64,000 nt of DNA. Origin: Umbelopsis isabellina. Taxonomy: Eukaryota; Mucoromycota; Umbelopsidomycetes; Umbelopsidales; Umbelopsidaceae. The notes beneath the pieces are model-generated. The model saw nothing but the letters and a program-made list of their open reading frames with translations. It was not told the origin of the DNA and searched no databases. The stretch is taken from positions 253,555-317,554 of the forward strand of contig JAEPQZ010000019.1 of the NCBI GenBank assembly GCA_016758905.1, in the 5' to 3' direction. Shown one piece after another: positions 42,077-53,014 of the stretch (its first letter is position 1; each line of letters starts with the position of its first letter). The translations under genes were made by a program, and so were the position numbers.

Positions 42077-45050
42077 TTAACCCTCGAAAGCATTAGCTTT
42101 GTGCTTTGGTATGAACTTGAAATCGTCTGGTGCTGGGCCCAAAATACGTTCACTGAAAGGGACAAATTAGATGCTTCTTCAACAATCACTTGGACTTAAA
42201 ATATGTGATACTCACGTTATTTTGATCCAGTCAGATGCTCTTGGACTAGCCATGAGTGTCTCAAGTTCGTCACGACCAAAATAGGGAGGTGGTCGCTCGT
42301 TCATATGCTGAGGAAGAACTTCTAACAAACCTACAGGAATGTAACGGTACAAGAAACTCTGCCATTCGCAGAGGAAACGGCGCGTTGCATTTACTCCCAT
42401 TGTATCACTTCCCCAATGTTCAAGTCCATAATCACAGAACTTCTTCAAGATGTCGAAACGTTCCGTGGAAGAGATATCCCAATGTCTCTTGCTTTTGATT
42501 TCGTCAAACAACCATGGTTTAATCAAAGCTCCGCGACCAATCATAATACCATCAATGCCGGATTCTTCTTTTTGCTTATAATATGTTTCCCAGTCAAGGA
42601 CATCTCCATTACCAAATAAGCACATGTCATTGGTAAGCGTCTTGATGCTTTTGATGTAGTTCCAATCGGCTAGCTTAGTGTAACGTTGTTGGCGAGATCG
42701 TCCATGAAGCTGCAAAAAAAGAACGGTCAGTTACGGTCAAGAAGATACCTACAAGGTGTGTTCGTTCACACTCACTGTACCCATGCCAATACCCTAAAAA
42801 AGCATTATTAAACTGATAACAAGACATATATTACTAAATTTTGCAGCATACTTACCCAGGTCTCCAATTTTGGCACAAGTTTCTGAGCAGTTGGCGTGTT
42901 GTCTTTAATTCCAGTTCTGAACTTGACAGTAACCTGAGGATCGAGAACTAGTTGCATACCTCTTAGCATTTTGTTTAACTTTCCATGCGAATCCAACAAT
43001 GCTGAACCACCGCCCTAGACGAAAAAAAAAAGTCGAGTTTAACGACCAATCTGCATATCCATCGTTGTATCGATAATTAGAGAAACCTTACCTTGTTGAA
43101 AACTATGTCGATAGGGCATCCCATGTTAAGATCAACAAAATCAACGTCAATGGTGTTGTTGATCACCTCACAAGCCTTGACAAGATGTTCTGTCTTGTAA
43201 CCACAAATCTGAAATACAGTCATTCAATTAGCATTTTAACACAACACTGGGCATGAAACATATTTAACCAACCTGTATTCCAAACAAGTCTTCCGAAGCA
43301 TGTCGCTTAGTCAAAGCCCATTCTGCTTGCTGACCTTGCAGCAGGTTGGATGCCATGGCCATTTCACCGCAGGTAATATCCACACCAAAATCTTTACATA
43401 TTCTGCGGAATGGCAAGTTACCAACCTAAACGCGATAAATTAGTACAAATGACTAATTCCAATTTGATAGCAACATACTTACAGTCGTGAGAGGCGCAAG
43501 ATATGTCTTGTCTCTGAAATCAATTTTCTATTTGAAATTTACAGTCAATACCAAAGCACATAAGTGGGACAAATATACTGCTGGGCACGTATTACCTTTT
43601 TGTTATTTCCATCTACAATAGGTCCGAGTAGAGGGTCTTGCTCAATGGTGCTAGAAGTAGTTTCAATTTTTTCTTCTGATGAAGAGGTAGTTTGTACAAC
43701 TTCAGTATCCATTGGAGTAGCGACAGTGCTCTTTGTGATTTCCGATGTTTCGGTTGTTTGTGAAGCATCTATAGCAGTAACCCCACCGGAAGTATTGGCT
43801 ACATCAGACGCAGTAGACGTAATACTGGAGACTTCAGCTACCTCTGCCAACTTTTCAGAAATAGGCGACGAAGATGCTTCGGCAACTGTACTGGCAGGGC
43901 TACCGCCAACAGCTTGCTCTGGTTTTTCTCCCAGCATGGCCAACTTTCTTTGGCGATTAGCATCCTTCATAGCAGCCTCAGCTTCAATTTCAGCCTGGAT
44001 CTGCTTCAAAAACAATTCAGATTTTTCAAAATTGAACTAAGAAGAGTAGTTGATTTGTGTTAATCTGACAGTGCCAAGTTTCTGTAATACACTTTCTTAT
44101 TGATCTTTACCTTATTGCTCTTGAGAGCGGTCTGTGTCTCTCTTGACAGACCATTTTTGGTAGTTGCTGGTGCATTCTTCGCACGCTACATAAAAAGTGC
44201 GAATGAGCGTTGTGCTTTCCTAATTGAAGCGTTGGAAAGGAAGCCATACCTCTTCATCAATGACAAGTTTCCCGTCTTTCAAATGTGCATTCAAATAGCG
44301 GCAACGGTAACCAGCTTTACATCTGTAGATGGAATTTAGAGCTTGGAATTAATATCATTGTCTTCTCGCAACATTTACCTTCCAAAGAGTTCAAAAGTGA
44401 CGCATCTATCTCCCAGATCAGCTGGCTTAGTGCTCAAATAAGCTTCAACATCATGGCTAAATTTGCACCTAATTTGTGATATATGATTAGCAATTTTGAA
44501 CCATGCAAATCTTTAACACTGAAGCACATACTTGTCGCCAAAGGTACATTGATCGGCGTCTCCTGAAGCAAAGAAAGGGCAAAGCTACAAGTGCAGCACC
44601 TTTAGCACAATAGATCTGGGTCACAGACTGACTTCAAAACAAAAGATTCCTAACCTTCACTTCATCGTTCGCTCTCGCCTTCTTTCGATTCTTGTTTTGC
44701 CCTCTTGCCTTGCGTTTGTCTCCTGTATTCGACTGAGCGCCACTTTTTAGTTTCCAGCCGATTTATGTCATGAAAGGGGCAATACATACCTCGTCCTTAG
44801 AAAACTTTTTACCTTCAACCTCATCGTCTCCAAATGCGCCGGTGTTAATATCTTCGTCAGCTTCGCTTTCCTCAAACCACTTGGCCTTTCGGAATCTGCA
44901 GTGCAGAGGGTGTTTTGTAAGTCTCGCAGAGATTTACAGTTGCCTCATTCCAGCGATCATGGAAAATACTTACTCTGGTTTAACTGGAGCTAGACCGCTG
45001 CCTCGAGGGGCTTTCTCGACCTGTTCACTAGTTGGAGCTGCTGTTGACAT
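42077..45050 (-). CDS. DUS3: tRNA-dihydrouridine synthase 3 with CCCH zinc fingers
   Basis: Dus3 reduces uridine 47 in the tRNA variable loop, using FMN and NADPH. The start at 45050 ([16 protein letters not shown]) leads to a basic, Lys-rich region and two CCCH fingers: [19 protein letters not shown] with KFSHD, then [20 protein letters not shown] with AH. A Ser/Thr-rich linker follows ([17 protein letters not shown]). The catalytic domain has [56 protein letters not shown] with the catalytic Cys, [24 protein letters not shown] and LFGNGDVL, then [15 protein letters not shown]. The C-terminus ends HKANAFEG. About ten exons were needed. The domain order is that of yeast Dus3. The final exon join is near 42150-42215. 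Confidence 0.93.
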
Positions 45051-46148
45051 TTGTCGATTGTATGGAATCAGCAAAGATTCGCTTGACAAGCAGGTTTTAA
45101 AATTGTGACTTGCAAAATTCATGGCAACGCTACAATAGATGTGGCTGATCGACCTGAAGTATAACAGTAATTGGTAGCACTACTTTATGGGCGCCGCATC
45201 ACCTTACCCTCTTCGCTTTACGATAAGTTTTTCCTGAATATTATGGTATACAAGCGTTTCGTTCTTACAATTATCCTATTTTAGTCAAAATCGTATGAAA
45301 GCTCTGAATTTGTTCCCCGCATTATTGCTCAATTTTGCGGGTTTCCTAATAAGGTTCTCTCTATACATCAATGGTGTTAGCGTTTATTGAATTGTAATTT
45401 GTTTATCTTGCTGTTCTATATGATATGGCACAGCTTTAACATCATTGGATATATTTTTTTCATCCACGCAACCGGCAACTGCCGTACAGCTACAGACTGA
45501 AAAGACTGCAGAAAGCACGACTATGTAAAAATTCTGGGTGTCAGCTAAGCGCTCAATTACAAGGACAAGGAGCTGGTGAGAAAGACACTTGTTTCTCAAA
45601 AGGTTTCGGCAAGACAGCAAGTTGCTGGGGCCTGGCAACCATAATGAACCCTCTCGAACTCTTGCTCATACTTTGAGCAAGACAAACGGATCAAACTTCT
45701 ATGCCGATATCTGTCATCAAATCTGACGCAGCCACCTTCTGAAGTGTTGGGAGACAATATTAAGTTTAAATTAGTATATGCTGACAACTGCGATGTCTGG
45801 AAAGTCACCCAAAATACATTGATATACTTCTTCGCGAGACAGCTCTGGAGACATATTAAAATAGATATTGTATCTCCTGTTTCCTCAATTGGTAACTCTG
45901 TGTTGAGCAATGGAGTGCGTTACAAGGGCTTCTTAATGTCGTACTATTCATCAAATATCACATACTTTCAATCATGGTAACAGCATTAGGTCTGTTAATC
46001 GTACTAATTGGCTGGGATACCCTTCCTACATGACTGGCAACGATCAACAGCTAATACAGCATCTCTCCAAAGGCAAACAAAGCAATTATGTGTCTCAAAC
46101 ACATTAGACAAAGACTTTATTCTATTATTATATTGTATACAAGTCTAT
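45051..46148. other. Spacer with unassigned minus-strand ORFs
   Basis: About 1.1 kb. Minus-strand frames near 45384-45638 and 45596-45910 overlap and contain segments such as VRFDDRYRHRSLIRLSC, but I could not build a convincing gene model or name a family. An eroded gene is possible. The left part is the DUS3 promoter. Confidence 0.35.
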
Positions 46149-46880
46149 TTAAGCGTTGCACTCAACCTTGACATATTCAACATATGCACTGATGTGGCTT
46201 GGTTGCGCAGCCCAGTTGACTGGTCCATGAGCCCATTGAGCAGTGGAAGCATCTCCAGAGGCATCCCAGAGACCAAGTTGGAAGTGTGCAGCTTCAGTAG
46301 GGTAGTGGTACACGCCATCTTTCTCGAGAGTGCTAGACTTCTCAACAGTACGAATGGCCTTTCCGTCGATGTACCAAGTGATTGATTCAGGTTGCCAATC
46401 AATCTTGTAGATGTGGAAGGAGCTGGTACCCGTTGCAAGAGATGTAGAGTTCTCAGTTGAATAGTCTGGGATACCGCGATAATAATATGCGGTTTGAACT
46501 TGGTCACCAACCCATTCATAGTCGATTTCATCTTTGCCAGGAGCCATGTAGATGAAAGCAGTGACAATTCCTCCAACTGGAGCGGCCATGATTTTAGCCT
46601 CAACACTACCATATTGCATAAGCATCTTGCTGTTGAAAAGAGCGCCATTTCCAACTTTTCCATCACCCTTGGGGTTGTTAACCTTCATTTCCAGACCCTG
46701 AGAAGTAAGATTGTAGGTGGTGGGGTCCATGTCGGTCCAGTATTGGTTCATATCAACACCTGGAGCGAAATTTTGTTGAAAGCTTTTGCATTCTGATCGT
46801 TTGATGGCAGCAGCTTCAGTGTTAAGGGCAACGCCAGCGATGACCAAGGCAGAGAGAGCAGAGAGCGTGAAGGAAACCAT
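46149..46880 (-). CDS. GH16 cell-wall glucanosyltransferase, Crh1/Utr2-like
   Basis: Crh enzymes transfer chitin chains to beta-glucan and so crosslink the wall. The 243-residue single-exon frame begins MVSFTLSALSALVIAGVALN, a signal peptide, followed by a Kex2-like basic site (IKRSEC). The GH16 catalytic motif is KDEIDYEWVGDQ (DEIDxE with nucleophile and acid/base Glu). MLMQYGSVEAKIMAAP, GIVTAFIYMAPG and FHIYKIDWQPESITWYIDGK fit the fold. The C-terminus has CNA and no GPI tail or chitin-binding module, so the enzyme is probably released into the wall. A TATATAA element lies about 65 bp upstream. Substrate (chitin-glucan or other) is inferred from the family. Confidence 0.93.
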   Translation of the reverse strand: MVSFTLSALSALVIAGVALNTEAAAIKRSECKSFQQNFAPGVDMNQYWTDMDPTTYNLTSQGLEMKVNNPKGDGKVGNGALFNSKMLMQYGSVEAKIMAAPVGGIVTAFIYMAPGKDEIDYEWVGDQVQTAYYYRGIPDYSTENSTSLATGTSSFHIYKIDWQPESITWYIDGKAIRTVEKSSTLEKDGVYHYPTEAAHFQLGLWDASGDASTAQWAHGPVNWAAQPSHISAYVEYVKVECNA

Positions 46881-46942
46881 TGTGGTAATTAAAAAAAAAA
46901 GGAATGAAATATAAAAAATCTAGCCACCGAAAGTTGTTCACA

Positions 46943-46949
46943 TTATATA
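46943..46949 (-). promoter_or_regulatory. TATA box of the GH16 gene
   Basis: On the minus strand this is TATATAA, about 65 bp upstream of the start codon at 46880, with an A/T-rich leader between. Confidence 0.45.
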
Positions 46950-48345
46950 GCACATCAAAGCGCACAAAAAAAGCACGGTGGATTCAGCCTCAGGTACCCG
47001 TGCACCTTTGTCAACCCATTTTAGTAGCTATTTTAGGCGCTCCCATACATGAATATATGATTGGTTTTGTTGCAGCTTACAGGAAAATCATTGGCTGTGT
47101 GGTAATAGATTTAACGCCAATGTGTTTCAATATGAAACAAATTGATTGTCAGAATAGTGTTACTTCATTGGCGACCGTGCATTCCCTGCGGTTTCGCTTT
47201 GTTCTGTTGGCTAGGTTGCACTTTTTGCGGTGATGGCTCAAATTTCACCAACCGCTAGATACCATGCTCGTACGAGCGCCTCAGCTCTCACTTCAAAGAA
47301 GTGTCTGGAGCCGTTTCACCGCATTTAGCTCATTCTCGGATTGGTCTTAGTATGTATATTTTTGCAAATCTTGTGATTCAGCTCCAATCGTTTTATGTGT
47401 TTATTTGGAAACGAATGGTAACGAATTTGCGAGTTGTTGCAACAGCAGACAATTTTAACTTTTAGCCGGAAAAGCTGTGAATATGAGAATATAAGGTACT
47501 TTGTGATTTGATAAAATTGCCGGATTGCATGCCATATGACAAAAGAAAAGTATCTAGTGCGAAAGTGATTGATACATACATCAGCATTGCACACGAAAAG
47601 GCTCAATATATCGTAATCAATTCAGGATAATGTAGACGAGTAACTGCTAAACATGCTGTGATTTTCTAGTGGGCTGTTAAGTGATCAGATTAGTAACAGT
47701 TCAAGATAATGCACTCATTATATGAGGACTTTGTTTTTTTGTATCTATCAAGGAAATAACTTTATATAAATCTTAAAATACAATCTCAATAAAATATTTC
47801 CCAATTTGCGAATGTTTGTCTAAACAGGTGTTTGTGGTCACTTTAATTATAAATGTTAAATATGACTAAACCGTTCATAAGGCGCAGCGATTATTGCCAC
47901 TTGCACAAAAGCAATTCTTACAATGAGCATAATTGGGAGACTTCCTTGTAAAAAAAATGCAGAGTAAGGGTCTTATAATGATCAGCACGTTGCAAGTGGG
48001 GTTGATCTCGGGGAATGAAACCAATCGTTATTGAAAGACTATTGCTAAATTTATAAAAGTTTGATTATTGCTGCCCAGTATGTATTGAAAGGGACAAAGA
48101 AAGGCCAAAGAAATGTGCATGATACATACCAATATAAAATTTCATTTTTTAATGTGTATATGCTAACGTCAACTCCAGCTATATAAACATTGAAAGTCAT
48201 AGAGACAAAAGCGAAGTTGGAATTAGAAATCCCAAAAAATTGTACATATTAATTTTATCATCTAAATGCTGACGTCAAATTTTTGTCTACCATGTAAACT
48301 CTCTTTAAGTTGGTATTCGCAAATACCAGCTTAGCGTCAGCATCA
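46950..48345. other. Large AT-rich spacer with upstream region of the MWFE gene
   Basis: About 1.4 kb, the longest gene-free stretch here. ORFs are AT-driven and lack motifs. A perfect TGACGTCA palindrome (48270-48277) sits about 70 bp before the MWFE start codon, and a related TAACGTCA lies near 48164. Confidence 0.4.
48270..48277 (+). promoter_or_regulatory. CRE/ATF palindrome upstream of the complex I subunit gene
   Basis: TGACGTCA is the palindromic binding site of bZIP factors of the CREB/ATF type, about 70 bp from the ATG. Function is inferred from motif and position. Confidence 0.35.
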
Positions 48346-48932
48346 ATGGTGAGAATCGAGAAGTCAACGGAACTACAAGCTACACAAGTCAACTGTAACG
48401 TTGAACACTAACGATTCATTTCACCTGTCTTTTAGCCTGTTCCCATTGAAGCACTTATTCCATTTGGCATTATTGCCGGATTCTTTACCTTGACTGGTAC
48501 TGGATTGCAAGCCGTCAAATACTACAGCAACGATAGAAAGGTTCGCAGCTTCTTTCAAATGCCTCAGAATGCGCAAAACGGCAGTCAAATATAGCGTCCC
48601 TCTTCGACATTTAACTAATGACCTGTGTCTTGTTATTTTTCCTAGCCCCCAAGATACAACCTTGATTTCTGGGATGAGCAAATGATGGAACGCGATAGAC
48701 GTTTGACCGGCTCACTTCGTGGCCAATCGGTATGAATGAATTATTTGTAGCGAACATTACAGACACAATGAACTAATCGATTGTTTTTTTAGACCGAGCC
48801 CGTCGCACCCTCAGCATTCTCAACCAACAGGTAAGCTATAGTTGATCTATCGAGCAATATGCCTTCTCAGTGAAACTCACAGTTTGTCTTTTAAATAGCG
48901 TGTGGTATTTGGAGAAGCCAAGAAACCATTAG
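48346..48932 (+). CDS. Complex I subunit MWFE/NDUFA1-type (fungal NADH dehydrogenase small subunit)
   Basis: This accessory subunit is embedded in the membrane arm of mitochondrial complex I and is needed for assembly. Five short exons fit. Exon 1 is only the ATG at 48346, followed by a GT-AG intron ending at 48435. The protein then reads PVPIEALIPFGIIAGFFTLT, GTGLQAVKYYSNDRK, PPRYNLDFWDEQMMERDRRL, TGSLRGQS, TEPVAPSAFSTN and SVWYLEKPRNH. The single N-terminal membrane helix and the WDEQMMERDRRLTG motif match fungal MWFE proteins. About 85 residues, the usual size. The gene would be missed by ordinary ORF searches because no exon is long. Confidence 0.88.
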
Positions 48933-49492
48933 TGGTTGATGTAGTTTAATAATATAGCTCAACCACGCACATAGACTGTTGCAATCAAAAATATATTCTT
49001 TCATTTCCCTGTTTTGGTCTTTCTCTAAAATCAAAATACTCGTCTCATAGCTGGTGGCCGTTTACTTAAATGATTCTTAAAGGAAAGAGGTCACAGAGGT
49101 TGAAATAGATGATTCAATTCATGTACAAGTAGATACGTTTATTTGTCTACAAACCCTAGAAGGGTAACTGCCAGCCAATGATGAACTTGCAGACAACAAT
49201 GTGGCCACCAACTGGCTGTAAGGAGGAGAAGTTGCGAAACAAGGCGATGATAATAAAAAAAGGTAACGAGTATGAAGGAAAAGCAGTAGCAGAAGAGCAA
49301 TCTGTAAGACAAGAATAACAGTAAGAAATTCGCCATATTGCGCGGGATTGTTGGAAATATGCAACAAGCGCAGTATGGCCCCTATATAAAAAGTATGAAA
49401 AAAAAATATACACTTGTGAGTCGATTATCAGATGAAAGAGGTTTGTCGTGATTCGGGCTTGACTAGACGTTTGCACAAACATGTCTTATACA
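48933..49492. other. Convergent spacer
   Basis: About 560 bp between two stop codons. Its ORFs are Leu/Phe-rich shadows of AT-rich text. Confidence 0.4.
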
Positions 49493-51252
49493 TTATGACA
49501 TGTTTTGCATCTCGGCGTCTTCATCGGCTTCAATAACGTTGTTTGCTAACATCTCGGGCACATCGCCAATGTCAAAGTTATGTATTTCCATTACAGTACG
49601 GCCTTCTTCAGGGCTGTTGTTTCGTCGTCGTTGCATGACAACAACAGCTCGAGTGTCAGTAAACTGCAAACGCCAGATAGTTTTGGCGGGCATTGTGAAG
49701 TATCGAATCAAACGACCGGTCTTGACATCCCAAAGCTTGACACGGCCATCATTGCCACCGCTCATCATGCGTTTATCATCGAATTGTAAACATGTTACAG
49801 AGTTATCATGCGCTGATATTTGATGGACACATTCATAATTGTCCAGGTCCCAAACTCGCAGACATCCATCCGAACCGCCACTTACGAGCGTGGAGGCACT
49901 GAGTTGAAGTTGGCCAACGAGAGAGGTATGTCCATGCAAAGTAGCTAAACATTGACCAGTTTCAGCGCTCCACACTCGGATGTTAGAGTCAAGAGATCCT
50001 GTGATGACTCTGGAACCATCGAATGCAATTGCATATATTTGTGAATAATGACCGGTTAGGACATGCAAGCATCGTCCAGTATTGATGTCCCAAACTCTTG
50101 CTGTACTATCGTAAGAACCAGATACGACCAAGTTGTCGTGAATATCTAAGCAGCGAACGCTGGCTTGGTGACCTAAAAGAACATGTCGCATGGTACCATG
50201 CTGCAAATCCCAGACACGGAGAGTGGTATCACGAGAGCCGGTAACGGCAATTCGTTTGTCGCGCATTTTCAAACAACGTACGGTTGAGGTGTGTCCTCTA
50301 AGTACATGCTTCAGTTGGCCCTTATTGAGATCCCATACCCGGACATCACTGCAATTTTTGAAATGTGTCAGCTATTTGTCATAAACAAAAGATGACGGTT
50401 GATGACCAATGAAAAAGTTTCTTACCGATCACAGCCGCCTGAAACCAACAGGCGTTCAGGATCATGGATTTCGCCACCTTTGAACTGTAGGGCCCAAACG
50501 CCGCCTTCGTGGCCTTCTAGTGTATGAATACTATTCCCAGTAGTGGTATTAAAAACTTCAATCTTGTGGTTGTCGCACCCAACAACTATCATTTCATCAT
50601 CAAACTGTAAGCTAGTGACAAGACCAGAATCCAGACTGTCGAAACAAGTCGTGACTTTGCCTCCTTGTGCCCAAGCAGCTTCTATGTTGTATTTTCGCTT
50701 GAAATATTCTCGATATGAAAAGTTCAATCTGCGAGCAGGTGGCCCAAGCAAAGCCACGCCACTAATGGAAGAATTTCTGCGACGATACTGATGTTTGAGA
50801 CAAAGGGATTTCCATGTAGTCTCATCTTTCAGAAGAGAATTCCAAAATGTGGAGACACTGGCTGCTCTCCCCAATGTCCTTGGATCTTCTATAAAGGAGA
50901 GAATATGTAGAGATATTTCTATGGGAAGTTCTTTGAGGAAGTCAATCTTGAGTTTAGGAGCAATAATGTCGCTGACAAAAGTCAACTGCTGGTTATCGCA
51001 GCAGTTGATAATCTCATACAAGAAAAACTGCTTCTGTTCAGTAGTCAGTTGTTGGAAGATGGTTTTCACTTTTCGAATGTAGTCTAGTTGCTGGTCATCC
51101 AATACTGTAGCCAGTTGAGTAGGATTATCACCAAAGGAAGGATCGATATAGGAAGATCTTTGCCGTTGAGATGGACGAGCAAAGTAAGTATTTGGTGGAG
51201 TTGCAGGAGGAGAAATGTCCTCTGGAGTGCAGAGATCCATAAACGTTGACAT
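49493..51252 (-). CDS. F-box/WD40 protein, Cdc4/FBXW7-like SCF substrate receptor
   Basis: These proteins give SCF ubiquitin ligases their substrate. One intron (about 50349-50425) splits two exons. An N-terminal helical region (LDYIRKVKTIFQQLTTEQKQ, FFLYEIINCCDN) resembles the dimerisation segment of Cdc4/FBXW7. The F-box follows: FLKELPIEISLHILSFIEDP, RTLGRAASVSTFWNSLLKDE. Then come seven or eight WD40 repeats, visible as RVWDLQHG, ARVWDINTGR, IRVWSAETGQ, LRVWDLDNYE and VKLWDVKTGR. It ends in an acidic tail (IEADEDAEMQ). The repeats' arginine-rich face would bind phosphodegrons. Fungal Cdc4, Met30 and Pop1/2 are all possible orthologues; the closest fit is FBXW7/Cdc4 type. Confidence 0.92.
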
Positions 51253-52101
51253 TGATTGACGGAATGTAGAGCAAGCTGCGTGCAGTGAAGGACGGAGGTA
51301 TCAACAAGGGCAATGCGTGCGGACATTCAAATTTTCGTCGCTGTGAATGTTGGAGACAAGTCTCAAGCTGGATTGGAGAACAAGATTATCTGCAATAACG
51401 TTTTGAGTTCCTGTTCTTATGTAGAGATTACATAGCATACTAATTTTGTGGAAAATATTGGTTCTAGTTAGCAAGATATTTAGAACCGTGTTGTCATATA
51501 AAATTGCTTTCGTAATTCTGGTTCAGTTCGGTCATTTTGCCATGAATGGCAAGCAGCCTTAAAACTGCTCAATGTACATACTGAGGTGATACAGAATTTT
51601 CAGCTTGAAAAAATCATTCCTTTGCTGTTTTGCCTACTATTTTTGATGACTACTTGCCATGTAGCTATCATACCGGGTTACCAAATTGATTAAGTAGCTT
51701 TCTTGGTTGCGATTCTTGGCTGCCATATTAGGAAATGTGCAAGTCGGATGTCTTTGACGTGATTCACTGACAATACTCGATGGGCATGATCGCCCTGGAA
51801 AACATCTTTATTTAGATTACTACATTCTCGGAAAACTTGTTCAGATGCACTGCTTCTACCATCGTTTTTTTGCTTTCTCCTCTTGAGCTTTCCCCTGCTC
51901 TTCCTACTGGCGGAGTTCTTGCAAATAGCAATGGAAGCCTTTGACACACCGAGGGACTGCTTTTTTTTTTTGCAAAGTTGAGATAATGATCTTGTGGTTC
52001 GCCATCAAGGAGGTCATAAGTTGATCGCCTGCTATTTTCAAAAGCATATAAATAAGCAGCCAAAACAGAAATATGTCGTATGCTTATGTAGATCACAAAC
52101 A
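51253..52101. other. Spacer upstream of the F-box/WD40 gene
   Basis: About 850 bp with a T-run near 51960. Two overlapping minus-strand frames near 51690-52140 have no recognisable motif. One basic stretch (GKLKRRKQKNDGR) could be a coding relic. Confidence 0.35.
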
Positions 52102-52353
52102 ATGGCAATTCCAACGTCCCAGTGTTCTTGTGGGCAGCCAACGTATATCTTCAACTTCTTTGCTGGACACCAGCCACCACTGCCGATAAATGTACCGTCG
52201 TCACACGAACATGAGCATCATCATAAACATAAGGGACACAAAAAAGGGAAGAAGATAATTAAACAAGTGAGTGAAGAGCTTCTCATTCAAGGTCTGCCTT
52301 CCTGGTTAAATCCTCGAGTCGTCAAGAAGATTGGCGAAAAAGTGAGCGATTAA
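52102..52353 (+). CDS. Small uncharacterised His/Lys-rich protein
   Basis: The frame from the ATG at 52102 gives 83 residues: MAIPTSQCSCGQPTYIFNFF at the start, then a run EHEHHHKHKGHKKGKK, and a well-formed C-terminus QVSEELLIQGLPSWLNPRVV, KKIGEKVSD. I do not recognise the family. The His-rich part could bind zinc or other metals; together with the CxC pair it may act as a metal site. The frame is open further upstream to 51994, but the first 36 codons look non-coding. Neighbouring spacer is AT-rich, so the frame may be chance, but the composition switch is coherent. Low confidence in the gene; none in a function. Confidence 0.4.
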   Translation: MAIPTSQCSCGQPTYIFNFFAGHQPPLPINVPSSHEHEHHHKHKGHKKGKKIIKQVSEELLIQGLPSWLNPRVVKKIGEKVSD

Positions 52354-53014
52354 GCTCCTCCTAAGCTTTGCAGTGCAGAAATCTATGCACATGTAAACAG
52401 CTATAGATAATCCCATAACTTATTTTTTGTAGCATAATGTACGTAGGGTAATGTAAATCCAATAAAGTATCTACTTGAATACTGCACATTTTTGTGCAGT
52501 GTTGTTTCAAACAAATTGATATTGATCACAATTAAAAAATATTCATTGTAAAAGTTGACTTTATTAACATTGTTTATTGCTTTTGCTTATGTTGATTAAC
52601 AATCAGGCACAGCATATTTTAACGCGCGAGCCCAATCTTCAGTCTCTGTGATTTAACTTGCTACAGGAGGTCACAGATAGTGGCCGCTATAGCCTGAAAT
52701 GAAAGCATCATAAATATAAGACGGTAATACCATGAACGGTAATACTTGTCAAATTTCTAGGTAATTGCAGGATGTTATCTAATGTCTTTATTGTTTTGAT
52801 TGTCCTGCAATCTTAATGTGAATTATCATCCAGCGAAGCAAATCATGGTGATCCAGACAGTACCAGACTTGTCTCTCAGTCATTGGGAACCAGGTTCCGC
52901 CCGTGCCCTGAAAAGGAACTATGCGATTGGTTACTTGCTACTAAATTTTTCAAAGCGAAAGTAAACTTCTGGACATTGCTTTCGCTTTTCCAAATTAAGG
53001 TATTTCAATTCCGA
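52354..53014. other. Spacer, promoter region of the SulP gene
   Basis: About 660 bp, AT-rich on the left. An in-frame extension of the SulP N-terminus reaches 52883 but lacks family support. Confidence 0.4.

Noticed and set aside
43564-44040. Plus-strand 158-codon ORF
   Set aside because: It is antisense to the Ser/Thr-rich linker of DUS3.
45384-45910. Two overlapping minus-strand ORFs between DUS3 and GH16
   Set aside because: I could not build a convincing spliced gene or recognise a family; they are recorded only in the spacer entry.
52883-53014. An N-terminal extension of the SulP transporter starting at 52883
   Set aside because: The added residues lack SulP similarity and the region looks like leader; the ATG at 53015 is simpler.
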